NCBI GenBank assembly: GCA_937891325.1
Contig: CALAFU010000283.1
Location: 1 to 6,219 of the forward strand
Length of the DNA stretch: 6,219 nucleotides
Direction of reading: 5' to 3'
From: an uncultured Candidatus Melainabacteria bacterium
GTDB taxonomy: Bacteria > Cyanobacteriota > Vampirovibrionia > Gastranaerophilales > Gastranaerophilaceae
The position numbers and the translations under genes were made by a program. Shown piece by piece: positions 1 to 5,163 of this stretch. The notes beneath the pieces were generated by a model that worked only from the letters and a program-made list of their open reading frames with translations, made no database searches and had not been told where the DNA came from. Numbering within the stretch: the stretch's first letter is position 1; each line of letters opens with the position of its first letter.

Positions 1-530
1 CTGAAGTTGAATTGTTGTCTGTAACCGACGGTTTGACAGGCTTATATAATAGACGTCACTTTGAATATAACTTAGAACGTGAATTCTTGCGTGCAAAGCG
101 TTATAAAAACCAATTAAGTATGGCAATTCTTGATATCGACTTCTTTAAATCTGTAAACGATAACTACGGACACCAATACGGCGATTACGTTTTGAAAGAG
201 GTTTCTAATTTGATGAAACAATCATTTAGAAAAACCGATATGATTTACCGTTATGGTGGCGAAGAAATTGCAATTATTTTGCCAGAAACTTCTGCTGAAA
301 ATGCGGGAATTCCGGTTGAAAGATTGCGCGAAAAAATTGCACAACACAAATTCTCATATAACGGCATAGACATTTCATTAACCGTTAGTGTCGGTATTGC
401 AGAAATGGAAGAATCTTATTATTATCCATCAGAGTTGGTTGAAGTTGCCGATAAGGCTTTGTATCACGCAAAACAAACAGGTAGAAACAAGGTTGTAATT
501 TATGATGAACAGCTTGCAAACGTTAAATAA
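1..530 (+). CDS. Diguanylate cyclase GGDEF domain (3' part of gene)
   Basis: This is the C-terminal part of a protein that enters the window from upstream in frame (first full codon at 3). There is no real start inside the window; the TTG at 12 is internal. It is a complete GGDEF domain, which makes cyclic di-GMP from two GTP. Numbering from the TTG codon, it opens with the typical DGLTGLYNRRHF (6-17). It has the metal/substrate motif DIDFFKSVND (41-50) and NYGHQYGD. The signature is GGEEI at 82-86, a variant of GG(D/E)EF with Ile at the last place. An inhibitory-site motif RKTD (73-76) sits exactly five residues before the signature, so product feedback inhibition is likely (family knowledge). 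The missing N-terminus probably carries a sensor or receiver domain. The last 29 nt overlap the start of the CheW-type gene, so the two are probably one operon. I am confident of the domain; activity is inferred from intact motifs. Confidence 0.93.
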   Translation, partial: EVELLSVTDGLTGLYNRRHFEYNLEREFLRAKRYKNQLSMAILDIDFFKSVNDNYGHQYGDYVLKEVSNLMKQSFRKTDMIYRYGGEEIAIILPETSAENAGIPVERLREKIAQHKFSYNGIDISLTVSVGIAEMEESYYYPSELVEVADKALYHAKQTGRNKVVIYDEQLANVK

Positions 531-1518
531 TAACTTTGAAGTTCAACAAAATCTTTATTTTACGCTAAGTGATAACAAATACGCTATCCCTTTGAAAAAT
601 GTTGTTGAGGTTATGAAACTTCCTGCGCTTGATTATCCGCAAAAATTACCAAACAATATTATTGGGGTTCTAAAATTCAACAATATCAACATTAACATTC
701 TTGATGTAAGATTTTATCTAGATATTCCTGTTACAAAATATTCAGTTGAAAATAAACTTATTGTTGTGAAAACAGATGAATCGATTTTTGGAATAGTTGT
801 TGATAATATCGAAAATATTATAGATTTTGAAAATTATAAAATTGAACGTTTGCCGTTTGTTTCGGATAATAAAATTATTGATTCTTTGTATCACATTGAA
901 GAACAAACCGTTTCGATTTTGAATATGTATGCGCTAGAACAAGTTTTGCGACAAGGCAATGAAACAAAAAATGTAGATATCAAAAGCCTGTTTCCAACAG
1001 ATGAAAAGTCTGTTGAAATCTTCAATTCTCGTGCAAAATATTTGATTACAAAATTGAATAATTCTGTTGCACAAACAGCTTTTGTAAATGACAAATTCGT
1101 AACTTTTGCACTGAACGAAACCTCTTATTGCATAAATCTTAAATATGTAAAAGAGGTTACAAATAAAACTAATATTATTCAATTGCCTTGCTCACCTGAT
1201 TACATTGAAGGTTTGATGACAGTTAGAGGTGATTTTATTACAGTTATAAACTTTAAAAAGTTTTTAAATCTGACAAAAACAGACTACTCTCAAAAGCCAA
1301 AAGTGATTATTGTTGATTCAGAACAGTACAAAATTGGATTTCTTGTAGATGAAATTTTTGAAATAGCTGATATTCCGGAAGAATTAATTGATAACAAAAA
1401 AACAAGCATTGAGGATTCTTTTATATCTTCTGAAATTATTAGAGGTAACGATATTCAACTTTTGATAAATATGGACAAAGTTATGTCTGACGAAAAAATG
1501 TTTATTGATGAAGAATAA
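502..1518 (+). CDS. Double CheW-domain chemotaxis coupling-like protein
   Basis: A 338-aa soluble protein with two tandem CheW-like domains. CheW folds link chemoreceptors to the histidine kinase CheA. The first domain is about residues 17-148, with QQNLYFTLSDNKYAIPL at its start and GVLKF followed by ININILDVR, but without the usual Arg-Gly. A low-complexity linker covers about 149-196. The second domain is about 197-330 and keeps the canonical GLMTVRGDFITVINFKKFL core (237-255). Ordinary CheW has one domain of about 150 residues, so this is a duplication that may bridge two partners or act as a scaffold. ATG 502 is preferred because AAGG at 489-492 lies about 9 nt upstream; ATG 505 is an alternative. 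The start overlaps the diguanylate cyclase gene by 29 nt, implying coupled translation and a shared c-di-GMP/chemosensory role (inference). A strong hairpin follows the stop. No CheA, receptor or CheY gene is in the window. Confidence 0.88.
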   Translation: MMNSLQTLNNNFEVQQNLYFTLSDNKYAIPLKNVVEVMKLPALDYPQKLPNNIIGVLKFNNININILDVRFYLDIPVTKYSVENKLIVVKTDESIFGIVVDNIENIIDFENYKIERLPFVSDNKIIDSLYHIEEQTVSILNMYALEQVLRQGNETKNVDIKSLFPTDEKSVEIFNSRAKYLITKLNNSVAQTAFVNDKFVTFALNETSYCINLKYVKEVTNKTNIIQLPCSPDYIEGLMTVRGDFITVINFKKFLNLTKTDYSQKPKVIIVDSEQYKIGFLVDEIFEIADIPEELIDNKKTSIEDSFISSEIIRGNDIQLLINMDKVMSDEKMFIDEE

Positions 1519-1527
1519 GATTGCTAC

Positions 1528-1562
1528 AAAAAGGCGCGTGGGCAAAGCCCACGCGCCTTTTT
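1528..1562. terminator. Bidirectional rho-independent terminator
   Basis: Perfect hairpin: 16-bp arms at 1528-1543 and 1547-1562 with an AAA loop. The stem core is GC-rich and the arms carry A5 and T5 at their outer ends, so each strand has a stem followed by a U run. It sits between two convergent genes: the CheW-type gene stops 10 nt before it, and the minus-strand small membrane protein gene stops 2 nt from its other side. It should end transcription from both. Confidence 0.93.
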
Positions 1563-1563
1563 G

Positions 1564-1752
1564 TTATTCTTGATTTCTTCTAAAATCTTGAGTCATAGTT
1601 TGTTGGTAGTTTTGTTGTTGAATTTCATTACTTTGATGAACTTTACCAACAGTTGTGTTTACTTTACTAATAAAGGTTGTGGTTTGATTTACTGCAAACC
1701 AAAGTGCTGCAACGACGGCAATTACAATCAGCGGTTTTGGAATATCTGGCAT
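1564..1752 (-). CDS. Small single-pass membrane protein, 62 aa
   Basis: A 62-aa protein that I do not recognise. It has a short N-terminus (MPDIPKP), one hydrophobic segment at about residues 7-22 (PLIVIAVVAALWFAV), and a polar tail rich in Gln, Asn and Thr (QQQNYQQ) ending in charged residues. The segment could be an anchor or an uncleaved signal; there is no clear signal-peptidase site. It is considered real because a near-perfect GAGGAGGAT ribosome site precedes the ATG by about 6-7 nt on the minus strand, and because it ends right at the shared terminator. Two overlapping TATAAT-like hexamers lie 61-73 nt upstream of the ATG (1813-1823), but no convincing -35 is paired with them. Readthrough from the upstream TRIC gene is therefore also possible. 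The function is unknown, and the plus-strand reading of this stretch is taken as a shadow. Confidence 0.75.
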   Translation of the reverse strand: MPDIPKPLIVIAVVAALWFAVNQTTTFISKVNTTVGKVHQSNEIQQQNYQQTMTQDFRRNQE

Positions 1753-1866
1753 ATCTCATCCTCCTCATATCTTATAAAATTGGGTATTAGAAAAACGAAT
1801 GTTAGCTATCCAATTATATTATAACTCTTTTGGGTGAAAGTTTTTATTATACTATCGGGTAATTTG

Positions 1867-2535
1867 TTAATCGTCTTTATCTTCAAAATCAATTCTCGGA
1901 AGTTTTGGTAATCCCAAATGGTAATATGAAGCCAACATTCTTATAATAATTGTAAGCACAATTGCTAAAACGACTGACAAAATAGGATTGCAATTATTTG
2001 TGTACATAAAATAATAAATTCCAGCGCCAACAATTGCAGCAGAAGCGTAAATATCCTTGAATAGAACAAATGGAACCTTTCCTGCAAGCACGTCTCTAAC
2101 CATGCCACCGCCAATACCAGTGATTACGCCAACGAAAATAGCTAAAAATGCGTTGTGTTCAAATCCGTTAATTATGGCAGTGTTTGTACCAGTTACGGCA
2201 AAAACTCCTAAACCAATAGCATCAAAGAAGTTTACGACTTCTACAAAAAATTGCTTGTTTTTATTGAATTTTGCCCTTACAATTGCGGCAGCCCCAAAGG
2301 TTACGCAAGATGTCATGAATGCTACAACTACATATATTGGATTTTTGAACATTGTAGGCGGAATAATTCCTAAAGTGATGTCGCGTAATGCACCGCCCCC
2401 AACGGCAGTGATTACACCTAAAACAATTATACCAAAGATATCAAAGCGCTTTTTTATTCCAACAATTGCGCCAGAAATAGCAAACGCAATGATACCAATG
2501 ATTTCAGTTATAAAAATTTCTATTCCAAACGTCAT
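1867..2535 (-). CDS. TRIC/UPF0126 family membrane protein (YicG-like)
   Basis: A 222-aa integral inner-membrane protein of the TRIC channel family (UPF0126, also named glycine transporter domain in Pfam). It has about seven hydrophobic segments. It shows the two-fold internal repeat of this family, each half carrying the glycine-rich kink followed by Arg-Asp: GGGALRD at 46-52 and GGGMVRD at 142-148. Bacterial and archaeal homologues of TRIC form trimeric cation channels, and some bacterial members have been linked to glycine uptake, so the substrate here stays open. Length and motif spacing fit the usual 200-220 residues. The C-terminus is a short charged tail (DFEDKDD). The ATG is chosen because AAGGG (2545-2549, minus strand) lies 9 nt upstream; an ATG closer to it runs straight into a stop. 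A candidate promoter at 2563-2590 suggests independent expression. Confidence 0.93.
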   Translation of the reverse strand: MTFGIEIFITEIIGIIAFAISGAIVGIKKRFDIFGIIVLGVITAVGGGALRDITLGIIPPTMFKNPIYVVVAFMTSCVTFGAAAIVRAKFNKNKQFFVEVVNFFDAIGLGVFAVTGTNTAIINGFEHNAFLAIFVGVITGIGGGMVRDVLAGKVPFVLFKDIYASAAIVGAGIYYFMYTNNCNPILSVVLAIVLTIIIRMLASYYHLGLPKLPRIDFEDKDD

Positions 2536-2562
2536 AATTTCATACCCTTATCAATATTAAAT

Positions 2563-2590
2563 ATTTTAATATATAAAATTGTTTAGACAA
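2563..2590 (-). promoter_or_regulatory. Candidate promoter of the TRIC-family gene
   Basis: On the minus strand, TTGTCT (2585-2590) and TAAAAT (2563-2568) are separated by 16 nt. The -35 matches consensus at 4 of 6 positions and the -10 at 5 of 6. The predicted transcript would start about 20 nt before the start codon and include the AAGGG ribosome site. The surroundings are very AT-rich, so chance matches are easy. Confidence 0.4.
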
Positions 2591-2600
2591 GTATAAAAGT

Positions 2601-2640
2601 CACAGCGTAATGCTGAACTTGTTTCAGTACCTCCTTAGGT
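2601..2640. repeat. Candidate interspersed palindromic repeat fragment
   Basis: The stretch contains TGCTGAACTTGTTTCAGTA (2611-2629), an imperfect inverted repeat: arms 2611-2617 and 2623-2629 with one mismatch (a G.U pair in RNA), and loop CTTGT. The phrase TGCTGAACTTGTTTCAG resembles dispersed palindromic repeats I remember from many bacterial genomes, here between two minus-strand genes and next to a terminator. I see only one copy in this window, so the repeat identity rests on memory. Confidence 0.35.
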
Positions 2641-2685
2641 TTATAAAAAGGGAAGGCGGGATTGGCTTTAAACCAATCCCGCCTT
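2641..2685 (-). terminator. Rho-independent terminator after the secreted-protein operon
   Basis: A perfect 13-bp hairpin: arms 2653-2665 and 2673-2685 with a 7-nt loop. Read on the minus strand the stem is followed, after CCC, by a T5 run (2645-2649). It begins 11 nt after the stop of the SUMF1-fold gene, so it most likely ends that two-gene operon. Confidence 0.85.
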
Positions 2686-2696
2686 TATCATATATT

Positions 2697-3659
2697 TTAT
2701 TTTTCTTTAATCAATCTAAATCCGACGTTGCTATAAGTACTGTAAGGGTTTCGACCTTCGGTTCTTGCTTCTGTTCTGCAACTCATTCTAGGAGAATTGT
2801 ACGCTCCGCCTTTTACGGCTTTTGTGTCAGAGGTTCTGTTTGTCGTTGTCCATTCCCAAACGTTGCCCCACATATCGATTGCTCCTGATGCGGAAAGTGT
2901 TTGAGAGTATGCAGTTACAGGTGTTAAACCTTTGTTTTCTCCGCTGTTAAAGTCGGCATCTTTTGGCATGTGACCTGCAGCAAATTCCCATTCTCGTTCG
3001 GTTGGAAGTCTGTAAGTTTCTCCAAATCTTTGTGATAGCCATTTTGCATAAGCAACTGCGTCATTGTATGAAACATTTACAACCGGATAATTTCCTTTGC
3101 CTGTTGGTGTTACGCCGTTTACCCAATCTTTAGGAGCTTTCCTTCCTGTTGCTTGAATAAATCGCGCATATTCAGCGTTTGTTACAGGCGTGTATGCAAC
3201 ATAAACATTTTGTCCAGCGCCAAGTACAGGTAAATAACCGTCTTGAGCATGACGAGCGTTTGGTGTTAAACGTGAATCAGTAAATCTGCTCAATGATTGG
3301 TTAATACGATTTTCTCTGTCTCTAAGCATTTCATTTACGATGTCTTGCATTTCGTCAATCTTTGATTGGTCGCGTGCAGTTTGCTTTAATTCTGCAAGTT
3401 TCGCTTTTTTACGTGCAACAACTTTATCATAATTAATTTCGATTTGCTTGCGTAAAGCCATTTTGTTGTATTCAGTTGGGTTTTGTCGATATGCACGAAT
3501 AAGCCCTTTTGTAACATCGTCTAATTCTGGACGTTCTTTTTCAACAGTTGTGCTGTATTTGAAGGACTTAGCCTCTGGATTAACCTGTAATGTAGATGCT
3601 TGTACGTAAGATATTGAGCAGATGATTGATAAAATTAATAAATAAGTTTTTTTAATCAT
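2697..3659 (-). CDS. Secreted SUMF1/FGE-fold protein lacking the catalytic Cys pair
   Basis: A 320-aa exported protein. Residues 1-21 are a typical signal peptide (basic MIKK, hydrophobic core, likely cut at VQA|S). Residues about 48-125 are charged and helical, probably coiled coil. Residues about 138-320 are a formylglycine-generating-enzyme (SUMF1/FGE-sulfatase) domain: TPVTNAEYARFI, PVVNVSYNDAVAYAKWLS, RLPTEREWEFAA (217-228), DMWGNVWEW (262-270), KGGAYNSPRMSCR, and final NVGFRL. True formylglycine-generating enzymes use a Cys pair five residues apart near this end. Here only Cys294 is present, it is the only Cys in the mature chain, and the +5 position is not Cys. So sulfatase activation is unlikely, and a binding, structural or other oxidative role is more probable (inference). 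The start is supported by AGAGAGGAT 5-13 nt upstream. It lies 12 nt after the GX3-repeat gene, with its ribosome site in that gap, so the two are co-transcribed. Confidence 0.9.
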   Translation of the reverse strand: MIKKTYLLILSIICSISYVQASTLQVNPEAKSFKYSTTVEKERPELDDVTKGLIRAYRQNPTEYNKMALRKQIEINYDKVVARKKAKLAELKQTARDQSKIDEMQDIVNEMLRDRENRINQSLSRFTDSRLTPNARHAQDGYLPVLGAGQNVYVAYTPVTNAEYARFIQATGRKAPKDWVNGVTPTGKGNYPVVNVSYNDAVAYAKWLSQRFGETYRLPTEREWEFAAGHMPKDADFNSGENKGLTPVTAYSQTLSASGAIDMWGNVWEWTTTNRTSDTKAVKGGAYNSPRMSCRTEARTEGRNPYSTYSNVGFRLIKEK

Positions 3660-3671
3660 TTAAAATCCTCT

Positions 3672-3932
3672 CTATTTAGATTTTTTTGCGCCGTTGACTT
3701 CGCCATTTTTCAAACCGTTTTTAAGTCCATATTTCAATCCATACTTCATACCGTCTTTTTGACCGTATTTTGCGCCGTCCTTCATGCCTTGTTGTGGACC
3801 ATTTTTAAGACCTTGATTTAAACCTTGCTTTTGACCTTTTAGGGCAGTAACATTTGTGTCAGCGAAAACAACACTTGAATTTACGCCAGCGATAACTAAA
3901 CAAAAAATAAATAATGCTAAAAAATTTTTCAT
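3672..3932 (-). CDS. Secreted small GX3-repeat protein, 86 aa
   Basis: An 86-aa protein with a signal peptide (MKNF, hydrophobic core, likely cut at VFA|D after residue 24). The mature chain is almost wholly 13 tandem tetrapeptides at residues 30-81, each ending in Gly: for example LKNG, MKDG, AKYG, MKYG, LKYG. It closes with AKKSK. Position 2 of the unit is mostly Lys, and position 3 is Gln, Asn, Asp or Tyr. Glycine every fourth residue resembles the GX3 motifs of Yae1-type and FliH-type helices, where glycines allow close helix packing, but I do not recognise a family. The chain is basic; the only Cys is in the signal peptide. The start has a strong AAAGGGGG ribosome site 5 nt upstream (3938-3945, minus strand). 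It is the first gene of an operon with the SUMF1-fold protein. That pairing suggests it is a partner, substrate or scaffold for it outside the cytoplasm (inference). Confidence 0.82.
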   Translation of the reverse strand: MKNFLALFIFCLVIAGVNSSVVFADTNVTALKGQKQGLNQGLKNGPQQGMKDGAKYGQKDGMKYGLKYGLKNGLKNGEVNGAKKSK

Positions 3933-3980
3933 ACAATCCCCCTTTCACTTGGTAGATATTCTTAATCAACTCTTACATAA

Positions 3981-4010
3981 ATTATAACGATATAGTTTTT
4001 AAAATGTTCA
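3981..4010 (-). promoter_or_regulatory. Candidate promoter of the GX3/SUMF1-fold operon
   Basis: On the minus strand TATAAT (3981-3986) is a perfect -10. TGAACA (4005-4010), 18 nt upstream of it, matches the -35 consensus at 4 of 6 positions. The transcript would start about 40 nt before the GX3-protein ATG. The -35 overlaps the end of a 16-bp direct repeat (3992-4007), so anything binding that repeat could affect this operon. Confidence 0.55.
3992..4007. repeat. Left copy of 16-bp direct repeat
   Basis: ATAGTTTTTAAAATGT occurs here and again, exactly and in the same orientation, at 5864-5879. The copies lie outside the membrane protein, toxin-antitoxin-like and recombinase genes. They may be boundaries of an inserted segment, a shared regulatory motif, or AT-rich coincidence. 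Confidence 0.45.
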
Positions 4011-4055
4011 TTTTCTAAATTAAAATGTAAATAAATGTTAATTGAATTTTATATG

Positions 4056-4084
4056 TTGTTAAAAATAGATAAATGTGCTATTTT
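4056..4084 (+). promoter_or_regulatory. Extended -10 promoter giving a leaderless mRNA
   Basis: TTGTTA (4056-4061), a 17-nt spacer, then TATTTT (4079-4084) preceded by TGC, forming an extended -10. Six nucleotides separate the -10 from ATG 4091, so transcription would begin at or within 1-2 nt of the start codon. The nine bases AATGTGCTA (4072-4080) recur at 4514-4522 with identical spacing to the toxin-like start. Confidence 0.6.
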
Positions 4085-4090
4085 ACTTGT

Positions 4091-4495
4091 ATGAAAGGTC
4101 TTTTAATCAGAAATACAAACACATATAAACTAATGACTTATGGCAGTTATTTGATAGCGTTTTCTATGTTTGTTATACCGTGCTTGTTTGGCTTTTTTGT
4201 CATGAGTATTTTCTTTTTGTTTTATATTTCTCTTTTTATTGATATTTTTAAAGACGAGGTAGAAGAGGATTTAAAACCCGTAAGTCTGCTTAGAGTTCTG
4301 CTTTTTGAATTGCCTTTTATCATTTTGTGCGTGGGCAATGTCCTAGTCTTGTTGTGGGGATTTGTGGAAGAAACAAACGGAATGATGAACCTTCTAAGTA
4401 TTCTTGGGCTAGTAGCAACAATTTTTGCAATTGGCATTTGGTTTAATAAATACTACAAAAGACAAAAAGAATTAGAAAACGATACAACATTGTAG
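4091..4495 (+). CDS. Multi-pass membrane protein of unknown function, 134 aa
   Basis: I do not recognise a family. The protein has about four hydrophobic segments: residues about 15-33, 34-53, 68-90 and 99-119. An acidic loop (KDEVEEDLK, 54-62) lies between the second and third, and a charged tail (NKYYKRQKELEND) follows the last. Met-Lys at the start and Lys/Arg near both ends fit a small inner-membrane protein with both ends probably in the cytoplasm. ATG 4091 is chosen over the in-frame ATG at 4073 because the latter lies between the -35 and -10 of the promoter. Neither ATG has a Shine-Dalgarno site, and the -10 is exactly 6 nt from 4091, which points to leaderless translation. It stops 2 nt before the -35 of the toxin-antitoxin-like promoter, with no terminator between, so readthrough into that module is possible. 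A role as an accessory or immunity membrane protein is conceivable but unsupported. Confidence 0.75.
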   Translation: MKGLLIRNTNTYKLMTYGSYLIAFSMFVIPCLFGFFVMSIFFLFYISLFIDIFKDEVEEDLKPVSLLRVLLFELPFIILCVGNVLVLLWGFVEETNGMMNLLSILGLVATIFAIGIWFNKYYKRQKELENDTTL

Positions 4496-4497
4496 AC

Positions 4498-4526
4498 TTG
4501 AAAATGTGTACACAATGTGCTACAAT
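4498..4526 (+). promoter_or_regulatory. Promoter of the toxin-antitoxin-like module with palindromic operator candidate
   Basis: TTGAAA (4498-4503), a 17-nt spacer, and TACAAT (4521-4526) with TG one base upstream. This is close to consensus with an extended -10. ATG 4533 follows 6 nt after the -10, so the mRNA should be leaderless. Within the spacer is the perfect 10-bp palindrome TGTGTACACA (4505-4514). AATGTG is also repeated directly 11 bp apart (4503-4508 and 4514-4519), one helical turn. Ribbon-helix-helix antitoxins often repress their own promoter through such symmetrical sites, so autoregulation is likely (inference). Confidence 0.75.
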
Positions 4527-4532
4527 ATAATT

Positions 4533-4823
4533 ATGAAACCTAAGTATCAGTTATTTAAAATCAAAGGGCAGAAATTTGTCGTAAAGTTAGATTATGATGA
4601 GGTTTTGCAAGATTATAATTATCACATGTATATACGACATTTGATAACTCCAGAACAAGCAATTTCAGCATATTTTTCAAAAACTTATGAAGAATATAAC
4701 GAAGAATTTGACAGATATGAAGCATATAGTGAAAAACTTGATATAACTGTTTATTATACGTACTTAAAAGATGAAAATATTTTATTAATAACTGCGTTTT
4801 CTCAAGGAGGTTCTAATGACTAA
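4533..4823 (+). CDS. Putative toxin of a type II toxin-antitoxin-like module, 96 aa
   Basis: A 96-aa soluble protein I cannot place in a family. The predicted layout is a beta-hairpin (YQLFKIKGQKFVVKLD, 5-20), a region with H31, R35 and H36, a long acidic, Tyr-rich helix (about 40-68), and a second beta-hairpin (ITVYYTYLKDENILLITAF, 71-89). Size and final strands recall BrnT/RelE-type toxins, but the BrnT signature near the N-terminus is absent, so that link is weak. The toxin reading comes mainly from context. Its last 8 nt overlap the downstream ribbon-helix-helix gene, whose AAGGAGG site lies inside its own codons. That toxin-first order is found in BrnTA and HigBA systems. ATG 4533 is preferred to ATG 4506 because 4506 falls inside the promoter spacer. 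It has no Shine-Dalgarno site and is probably leaderless. It could instead be a non-toxic partner protein. Confidence 0.75.
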   Translation: MKPKYQLFKIKGQKFVVKLDYDEVLQDYNYHMYIRHLITPEQAISAYFSKTYEEYNEEFDRYEAYSEKLDITVYYTYLKDENILLITAFSQGGSND

Positions 4824-5091
4824 AAAAGTTAATATTCCAAATGTTGGAATAGCAGAAGTTTCTGAATATATACCAACTGAAGAAATAGAAAATCAAATTT
4901 TAAATTTTGAAGAACAGGCTGAAAAGAATATAACAAAGAAAAAACAAACTGCAAGTGTTCATTTTAGATGGTCTGAATTTGAGATAGCCAGAGCAAAAAA
5001 AATTGCAGAAAAACTAGGTATGCCATATCAAACTTACTTAAAGTCAACATTGAAACAAGCAATGGATATTGATGAAAAGAAATTTATGTAA
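4816..5091 (+). CDS. Ribbon-helix-helix (CopG/BrnA-like) antitoxin
   Basis: A 91-aa protein with a C-terminal ribbon-helix-helix domain: beta strand TASVHFRW (45-52), helix 1 about 53-67 (EFEIARAKKIAEKLG), the turn GMPYQTYL, and helix 2 about 72-84. The GMPYQTYLKSTLKQAM pattern is typical of CopG-type antitoxins related to BrnA, which bind DNA as dimers through the strand. The acidic N-terminal 44 residues (PTEEIENQILNFEEQ) are the likely toxin-binding part. The ATG at 4816 has a perfect AAGGAGG site 5 nt upstream (4804-4810), so it should be translated much more strongly than the leaderless gene before it. That fits the need for excess antitoxin. The two genes overlap by 8 nt and share one promoter. 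No clear terminator follows, so transcription may run into the recombinase gene. The fold call is strong; the antitoxin role is inferred from fold and arrangement. Confidence 0.87.
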   Translation: MTKKVNIPNVGIAEVSEYIPTEEIENQILNFEEQAEKNITKKKQTASVHFRWSEFEIARAKKIAEKLGMPYQTYLKSTLKQAMDIDEKKFM

Positions 5092-5133
5092 ATGTAATTA
5101 ATCTTTCGAATTGAGAAAATTTTGTCAGTGATA

Positions 5134-5163
5134 TTGAGATTATCCTTCTTGCTGTTAAATAAT
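5134..5163 (+). promoter_or_regulatory. Candidate promoter of the tyrosine recombinase
   Basis: TTGAGA (5134-5139) and AATAAT (5158-5163) are 18 nt apart, each 5 of 6 against consensus. The transcript would start near 5170, before the AAGGA ribosome site at 5180-5184. The spacer contains the left arm of an inverted repeat whose right arm covers the ribosome site. Confidence 0.45.

Noticed and set aside
12..14. TTG as the start of the GGDEF protein
   Set aside because: The frame is open to the left edge of the window, and the codons before it read as the normal lead-in of a GGDEF domain, so the gene starts upstream.
891..1182. Two minus-strand frames within the CheW-type gene
   Set aside because: Both lie antisense to a well-supported two-domain protein and show no domain or ribosome-site support.
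2057..2560. Long plus-strand reading frame opposite the TRIC gene
   Set aside because: It is antisense to a clearly recognisable membrane protein. Its Pro/Thr-rich translation matches the complement of hydrophobic codons, and it has no ribosome site worth noting.
3690..3840. Regular 12-bp periodicity that could suggest a tandem DNA repeat or array
   Set aside because: The period comes from the tetrapeptide GX3 coding repeat. The units vary at DNA level and there are no spacers, so it is not a CRISPR array.
4073..4090. Longer start for the 134-aa membrane protein
   Set aside because: This ATG lies between the -35 and -10 of the promoter and has no ribosome site. ATG 4091 fits the leaderless layout shared with the next gene.
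4506..4532. Longer start for the 96-aa toxin-like protein
   Set aside because: It falls inside the promoter spacer and palindrome, upstream of the expected transcription start.
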